Of a stretch of 26,180 nt of DNA, positions 20,330 to 26,180 are shown in pieces; the first letter of the stretch is position 1, and each line of letters starts with the position of its first letter. The stretch spans positions 32,289-58,468 of the forward strand of contig BLXT01000876.1 of the NCBI GenBank assembly GCA_019648995.1, given 5' to 3'. The notes under the pieces were generated by a model. The model saw only the letters and a list, made by a program, of their open reading frames with translations, was not told the origin of the DNA and did not search any database. A program made the position numbers and the translations under genes. The DNA is from Plakobranchus ocellatus (lineage: Eukaryota > Mollusca > Gastropoda > Plakobranchidae).

Positions 20330-22534
20330 GACCCTAAAACATCCCTTGCTAGTATGCTGGGCCTCCATCCTCTGCCTTCTATTCCTGTCTTGCCTTCTCT
20401 CTCGCTGCAGCAGTGATTTTTTTTTGCTTCTTGACCTTCTGTTGTTCTTCTTGGGTGCTTTTATAGAGCCTCTTTCTTAGTCTGGCCTTCCTAGCCTGAG
20501 GCCGTGCTTCCTCTCCTGGAAGCCAATTGGACCGCTCTTGAACTCTGCTGCAGCAGAAACAAGAGCAAACTCCAGTCTTTTGAGGGAGCTGAAGCATCTA
20601 GACCACACAGGATGGAGGAAACTCTCCTTTGTGATCTTGAGCTGGCACTTTTTCAGCAGCTCTAATGATGCTACCTTTTCGTATATGGGGCCCAGATATG
20701 GATTAAGAAGGCCATAGTTTAATGGCCTATGGATCCTTTTCTTGTACCCAGTGGGGTGGAGGTGCTCTCCAATTGATTTCTTGTAGAACACTCAAAATCC
20801 AGCCCATTAATGGTGAATGCTCGCCATTATGTTTCTCCTCATTTCCTCTGGAGTTTTTCCTGCTCTTATTGCTCTGCTATAATAGGTCTGCAGTCTACCT
20901 ATAGCTTCGCCGGTCAGGCCCTAACTTCACTATTGTCCGACACAGCTTTGCCAAGTCTTTTTCCAACATGATTGATGCAGTCTTCTTTTTGTAACTACTC
21001 GTAGTGGCCACAGGGCTTTAGTTCGAGGAGCATTGTGTGTGCTTTAGAATTGCCATCACTCACCATGGTGGTATAATGCAGCTTGTGGCGCTCCACAGAC
21101 CGGCTCCAAAGCACCTGAGCAGCCTTAACTTCCATCATCCTTGATGAGCCTTCAAAATTTATGGTGCATTCACCACTAGCGATGCGACCTTGCCTCCATC
21201 TTTCATAACAGTGTGGTGTCTCCCTCCAGACAAACTCTCCTGATTGTGTGCATATGTGTCAGTGGAGACTGCACACATGGCCATCAATTTAATTATTAGT
21301 CCTGTGACTATGTCAATCACGCAATCACGTCAAATTAGTGATTTATGACCTCTTGTTAGCCATGAACCGTCAAAGCTTACAGAAATGTCTATGACATCGT
21401 CATCGTTGTCATCATGCTGTATAGCCTGATATGTTCCCTTCAAACAATCAAAACAGCTTTGGAAAAAATCTTCGAGAGAGTCTGTGATTCTGACTGTAGA
21501 GCCCTTTTGCAAACTATTGAAGGTCTTTTGATGCAGACTTGGCATCTCCAGAGATTCACAGAAATTATTTAGACAGTATGGGCCCATGCCTGACATCATA
21601 GTGGCCTCATTTACAACGAGAGGTTTTGGGCGACTAGGGGATGTAATGTTTTTTGAGGATGAAAACTGGCTCAACATTGTACTGTGGCAGGTGCCGCAGA
21701 AAGTTTCCATTTCCACAGCCATACCATAGCAGGCAGATGTCCGCAGCTCCAGTCCCTCATCATTAAAGCACCTCAAATCTCTCAAAAGTGTGTCTAGTTG
21801 TGGCAGCTCAAGAATAGTGCGCTGCGGTTCACCTGATTCCTCAATATTTTTTTTCTGAAAAGAAAGCTAATTTGTTTGGATCCTAGTCACAGGGGTCTCT
21901 GGTTCTGGAAAGATAGGCGGGCAATGGCAAAGAAAGGAGTATTCTGTCTCTTTGAGACCATAGGATGCTTGGTGAGGCAGTGGTTGATGGACATGTTTCA
22001 TCTGTTGATATGGATGGATGTAGTTTGTCTCTTGGTGTAGATGGACATTGTTGGTCTCTTGATGGAACAAGGTTGATCTAGTGATGGAACAAGTTGGGCA
22101 GGTGGTTGAACCTCAGGCTCATCAGGTAGGCTCAGGTAATGTTGGGGCAAAGAAAAAAAGAATGACAGCTAAAAAAAAAAATGAGTACTTTCCTATCACA
22201 TTCCTAAAAATTTGGCAAATCTGAAATTTATACAGTGTTCTACAGTCTTGAAAATGCTTTGGGCCAAAAGAAAAAAAAAAACAAAACAAAAAAAAAAATA
22301 AAGCTTTGCTGATGAGAAGTTTGTGATAATTCTTTGGTATTTTTACAACCAAACATAGTGATTTTGTAAAGCCATACCATAAAAAGGGTTGAATATATTT
22401 GCACTATTATATTTTTTTTTTATAATCATTGAAAAAAAAAGGCCTCATCTAGTTCACTCTACCTCAGATTCATCTAATCGAAGCTGGGATCATATTTCCT
22501 CAAGGTGCTTTCCTTGCCTCTTTTTTTTTGGCAT
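20330..22534 (-). pseudogene. Mutator-like (MULE) transposase, decayed
   Basis: Read on the minus strand, a start ATG at 22532-22534 gives MPKKKRQGKHLEEI, a basic nuclear-localisation-like start. A poorly conserved N-terminal part follows, including HQETN-type repeats at about 21990-22070. From 21860 to 21330 the frame covers ACYGMAVEMETFCGTC, NEATMMSGMGPYCLNNFCES and DDDVIDISVSFDGSWLTRGH, the signature of the Mutator-like transposase domain common in invertebrates. A TGA then interrupts 'SLI', followed by RDCVIDIVTGLI. After a frame change comes ECTINFEGSSRMMEVKAA, QVLWSRSVERHKLHYTTMVS, a TAG, and KEDCINHVGKR. Further on (20791-20477) are LLKKCQLKITKESFLHPVW and SRCFSSLKRLEFALVSAAAE. The basic C-terminus is at 20500-20379. 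Stops and frameshifts throughout show it is inactive. It lies tail-to-tail with the RAG1-like remnant. Confidence 0.82.
21975..22110 (-). repeat. short degenerate repeats in MULE N-terminal region
   Basis: Words GATGGACATGTT, GATGGACATTGTTGGTCTC and GATGGAACAAG recur on the plus strand about every 20-30 bases. On the minus strand they encode repeated HQETNxVHxHQETN. This is minisatellite-like expansion in a low-constraint region. Confidence 0.55.
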
Positions 22535-22559
22535 TGTTGCCTTGCTAGCAATTTTAGAA

Positions 22560-23511
22560 CTTGTGAAATTATAATCTTAATTCAATTAGACAGTATAGTG
22601 TAAAGCGCAGTCACTATTAAATAGAAAATAATACATAAAACATAGACATATGAATTTAGCAGAACCGAAGAACATCACATATGCTTGCTTGAGCATATTT
22701 TGTAAACAACTAACCTCTATCAAATTAGATAATCAGAGATTCAGTCACCTTCCGTAACAGTCCCGCATTGCACCAGCCAATTGGAAGCATGTGTGGCCAC
22801 GCAGCAGTACATAGTGACCTACAAATATTTACGCTACTACACCAAGCATGGTCAGACAAGCATGAGATAGGCGAATGCAATGCCCACTTTCATTGAAGAT
22901 AACAGCAAGCATGGGAAAATTTGACACATGATCAAGTTTTGAACCCAATCTTCTGAAGTACTGGGAGTTACAAATTCCAAGAAATCGAGCCTAAAACCTT
23001 TGGAATTGATTGAAAAAATCCGGCAATTTAGGTCTTTTCTAGTGAAATTAGAGAAAAAGAAGGCCACAATTTCTCACCCTGTATCCACAAATCATCGATA
23101 TAGATTGGAAAAAATGCTAAAACACCTACTCTCTGTGCAATTTATGCAGAGAAATAGTTGAACTGCATAAAAAAGCCATATCGGCGACTCGGTTAAAATG
23201 TCAAAAAAAGGTGCTGCCTCCCCCCCATTAATGGTTGCACTGTGATATGATAAATTGGAAAGCATTCTAACATCCATAGACTTTCTTCTCTCATGTGCAT
23301 ATTCAGAAGTCTTGCTTATCATGTACAGAAGAAAAGAAATATGACAAAAATTAAAAGTATGCATAAGAATGTGACAATAAGTGAGTACAATTGGGAACTT
23401 CATATTTCTTTGATTTTTCCAGGCTTAATGCATGTGAATCCTAGATATCCTAGAAAGGACTGATAATGCTGTCAGGAGGGTAATTAACTAATTTTGGTGA
23501 GAAAATTAAAA
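22560..23511. other. non-coding flank
   Basis: No supported gene. A slightly GC-richer stretch at 22740-22860 (CACCTTCCGTAACAGTCCCG and following) may be the outer end of the Mutator-like element, but I could not match it to an inverted partner near 20240-20330. Confidence 0.4.
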
Positions 23512-24450
23512 TGATTTTATTTTAAATCTAGTGGCAAATTATCCCAGTGGTACTATGTTGTGTCTTCATGATTAGTAAGAAATAGGCAATAAAAACAGGA
23601 ATAGATATGAGTAGGTTCTTCACTTGGTTTTAGATCTAATTTTGTCATTTCTTATAGACTTGGGTTTAAAATTGACACTTTAAGTTTGTATGGACGCATA
23701 ACTTTTTTTTAATAGAAGATTTCACAATAACTAGGAAAAACCAAAATCTATTTTTAAAAGGGCACACAAAAAAACACTTATAAAATCCATCTATATCTAA
23801 TGCAAGTCAAATTTCATTGATTTTCTATTCAAAAGAACTAAATCCACTCAAATAAACATACTGTAAACTTACAAATGCTTACAGAAGTATGAAGGTTTTT
23901 AAAATCAAATTTCTGAAGATGAGCACACCATGCTGCTTAGAGCAATATGTCCCATCCTAGATCTCTAGCTTGCCCACCCTTCCAATGTGTTGAGCTACAA
24001 TCCCAGTTTCATTTAACAAGATATGGCAAAACAACAAAAAATGGAGAGATGTAAATAGGTTAGGTTTCTTTACTTTATCAAGATCTGAAAACTTACGCAC
24101 TGTAAATATTGCCTTTTGAACATATACGATAAACCATGGGTTTAGACTTTTAACAATCAAAGTTTTGTTTAACAAGAGATGGCAAAACGACAAAAAATTG
24201 AAGAGATGTACAATGGCTTTCAAAGAATTAATGAGCTCGACATTTTGAAGATGCTCATTATCATCATGATGGAAAGAGTGATACCACTAACAGAATAACT
24301 GGGATGTTAAACATCTATAAGTAAGGCATTGTGAAGGAAAGCTCAACATCTTAGATTGAGACACAGTATAAGGCACAGAAACATGATGACAGAAACAAAC
24401 ATGATTTTATACCACTGGGATAATTTGCCACTAGATTTAAAATAAAATCA
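23512..24450. mobile_element. 0.94-kb element bounded by 41-bp perfect inverted repeats
   Basis: The 41 bases at 23512-23552 (starting TGATTTTATTTTAAATCTAG, ending ATCCCAGTGGTA) recur exactly in reverse complement at 24410-24450. Perfect identity over this length implies recent origin or conversion. Interior has no transposase. Target duplications are not evident: left flank AATTAAAA, right flank AGCTATAC. It may be a MITE, or the repeats may be ends of two separate elements that face away from each other (CCACTGGGAT outward). Confidence 0.7.
24012..24214 (+). repeat. direct repeat of about 47 bases, period 156
   Basis: TTTAACAAGATATGGCAAAA (24012 on, to about 24059) and TTTAACAAGAGATGGCAAAA (24168 on, to about 24214) continue with matching CAAAAAATKGA and AGAGATGTA. 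They lie inside the inverted-repeat element. Roughly 85-90 per cent identical by eye. Confidence 0.7.
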
Positions 24451-26180
24451 AGCTATACTAATCCAGTAAAGCATTTTCTGTTGTGTCATCATTGACAGTT
24501 TCACTGGTAACTACTCTACTTCATACACCTTCTGGCTAAGATCAACCCTTTATCCCTGGATGCCTCTTGTAGTGTTTTTTTCTACTTTCTTTTCTCTTTG
24601 GTTCCATAGCATTGCTTAATTTTTCATCTTATTTAGATGCATTTATATAAAGGCGAAAAACATATCATTTATTATTTAAAACAACAAGAACAACATCAAA
24701 AAAACTATCCATTATTTTGGAGACTTTTAAATACGGTATGACATAAAGCTGATATTTGAAACATACTTTTTAAAATTTGTTGAAGACAAGCAAACGCAAA
24801 AAGAGAAGAGTGAAAATTCACCTCTACAGGTAGCCATCTCAGGTAAATGTCCAGCCAAGATGGCCAATCATGACCCAAAATTGACCCAAATGACTGGTGT
24901 TGATGAGCTTTCCCAGAGGATTATTTAAACAACTAAATTAATTTTTTTTTCTTTAAGTTAATCAGATCATTAAATATATCAATAGATCAAATAATTAAAT
25001 ATAATGAAAGAAAACATACACAAGAAAAAAGAGAAATAAATATCATGACTGAACAGAATAAAGGAATAATGCTAGTAATCATCACCACAGCAACTCACTA
25101 CCCAGTGTTTAGTTCACAGAGCAAAACCTCATTAGCATGGGAGCTTCCTCGCTCAATGGGGTCAGGTTATGGTCAGCGATGGGAGCATCGATCATAAAAT
25201 TTTACCTGCGCTGCCTGGAATGGCACTGCGGTGTCTGCTTGGAATTTTGCACTTTATCACAAATTTGAGCTGTTTAAAATGGGAATTCAATATAGAGTAA
25301 TCTTTTTTTTCAATTTGGGGGATGCAGTAGAAAAATAGCTGTTTTTTCTTATGCAATTTATAATTTTATGTGTTTTGTTATCATTTACTTACAAGCGCTT
25401 GAAGACAGGCTATTAAGTTCAGCATATAGAAAAAAAAACATGCTTGTTTAAAATTTTTATAATTTTTAAATGCAGCTTATGATTATCTTAGAATATGTAT
25501 AAAATAAAAGACTAAAGAATTGGGATGAAAATGATGTAAGATTCGGCCTCAAATGTAACATGAAAAGGTCAGTAGGTGGTTTTGATGCAGACATTCTTCT
25601 AGAAAGATGCCCCCATCAGCATGATAACAGGAATATGTGGTGATTAACTGGGCTCAGATGTTCATTTGTCTTATGTTTGCTGGCGTTCTTCAAATGTCTT
25701 AATGAAAATTTTGATAGAAGATATTTGTTTCATGGGATGGCTAATAAAAAAAACTGGTTGTTGTAGATGAGAGTATAGAGTGTAAATAACAAAATAAATC
25801 GTATAAAGAGTGGTTTTGTCTCAACATATTGTGTACACTTAATATTGAAGAGATCTGTTAATCCGTACTTGTGAGGACTTGGCTGCAGCACAAGATCTGT
25901 AGGCTCTGCAGTGCTCTGTAAAATATATGTCTCCATGGTGAAAGACATTTTTGTTCTCTTATATTGCAAACCTCTTGCCTTTTGTTCTATTTTGGCTATC
26001 GTAGAATGAAACATCTTTTTTTGTTCACCATAAAAGCGCATACAAAATCTATATGCCTCATCCACATTCACAACGTCGTTACACAGAATAATAATTATCT
26101 TCAACATGCGATGCTTTTATTTTATTTACTTGTTCTGGATTTAAGCACCGTCTAGCAATAGTCTGCATAAGTTGTGTAAT
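24451..26180. other. non-coding, nothing firmly recognised
   Basis: AT-rich with a YY1-like CCAAGATGGCC at 24855-24865. On the minus strand two exon-like pieces can be imagined: one before a GCAG|GTAAAA donor at about 25205 and one after an ATTTTACAG acceptor at about 25921. Neither shows recognisable protein sequence or a partner exon. These could be upstream SH2D4-like exons but I have no support for that. Confidence 0.4.

Noticed and set aside
21330..21785. Intact 151-residue protein on the minus strand
   Set aside because: It is only one open segment of the decayed Mutator-like transposase, with the family signature continuing past its stop.
25200..25260. Exon-like minus-strand segment ending GCAG|GTAAAA
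   Set aside because: Weak donor, no acceptor in frame, no known protein motif.
25730..26107. 125-codon minus-strand frame with an acceptor-like site near 25921
   Set aside because: No similarity to SH2D4 N-terminal regions that I can see, and no matching donor; kept only as a note.

Overview
The window is AT-rich, intron-rich animal DNA and holds no bacterial-type gene organisation. Splice signals, a tRNA-derived SINE with a 'CCACCCAGC' core, MITEs, long microsatellites, a 57-base assembly gap and abundant TAGATCTAG-like words suggest an invertebrate, most likely a mollusc (gastropod such as a sea hare). The species guess is inference only.

Layout. 1-2340 is non-coding. A tRNA-type SINE lies at about 2353-2530. 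2531-8100 is non-coding and contains hairpins and remnants of a dispersed repeat with YY1-like and X-box-like motifs. At 8143-8572 (+) is an exon-like block with an acidic stretch and a Cys/His cluster resembling a B-box zinc finger. A second plus-strand coding fragment is at about 10574-10818. Between them a 1.5 kb stretch carries seven copies of a TCACRACAGACA motif in both orientations. At 11710-12461 (-) are the last two coding exons of an SH2D4A/SH2D4B-like adaptor gene, the one clear host gene.

From 12722 to 13977 there are three small DNA transposons: a 159 bp GC-rich TTAA-bounded element, and a TA-bounded Tc1/mariner/pogo-like MITE interrupted by a 663 bp TTAA-bounded element. A non-LTR retrotransposon 3' end (15001-15129, -) abuts TA/GA microsatellites. 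A TA microsatellite contains the assembly gap.

The most interesting region is 17361-20033 (+): a decayed but nearly full-length RAG1-like transposase, with an N-terminal zinc-binding region and a RAG1/Transib-type core, spread over several frames. Immediately beyond it, at 20330-22534 on the other strand, is a decayed Mutator-like (MULE) transposase. No RAG2-like partner was found. At 23512-24450 a 41 bp perfect inverted repeat bounds about 0.9 kb and looks like another non-autonomous DNA element.

The window is therefore the 3' end of one host signalling gene set in a graveyard of at least seven classes of mobile element. Nothing except the SH2 gene can be called intact.
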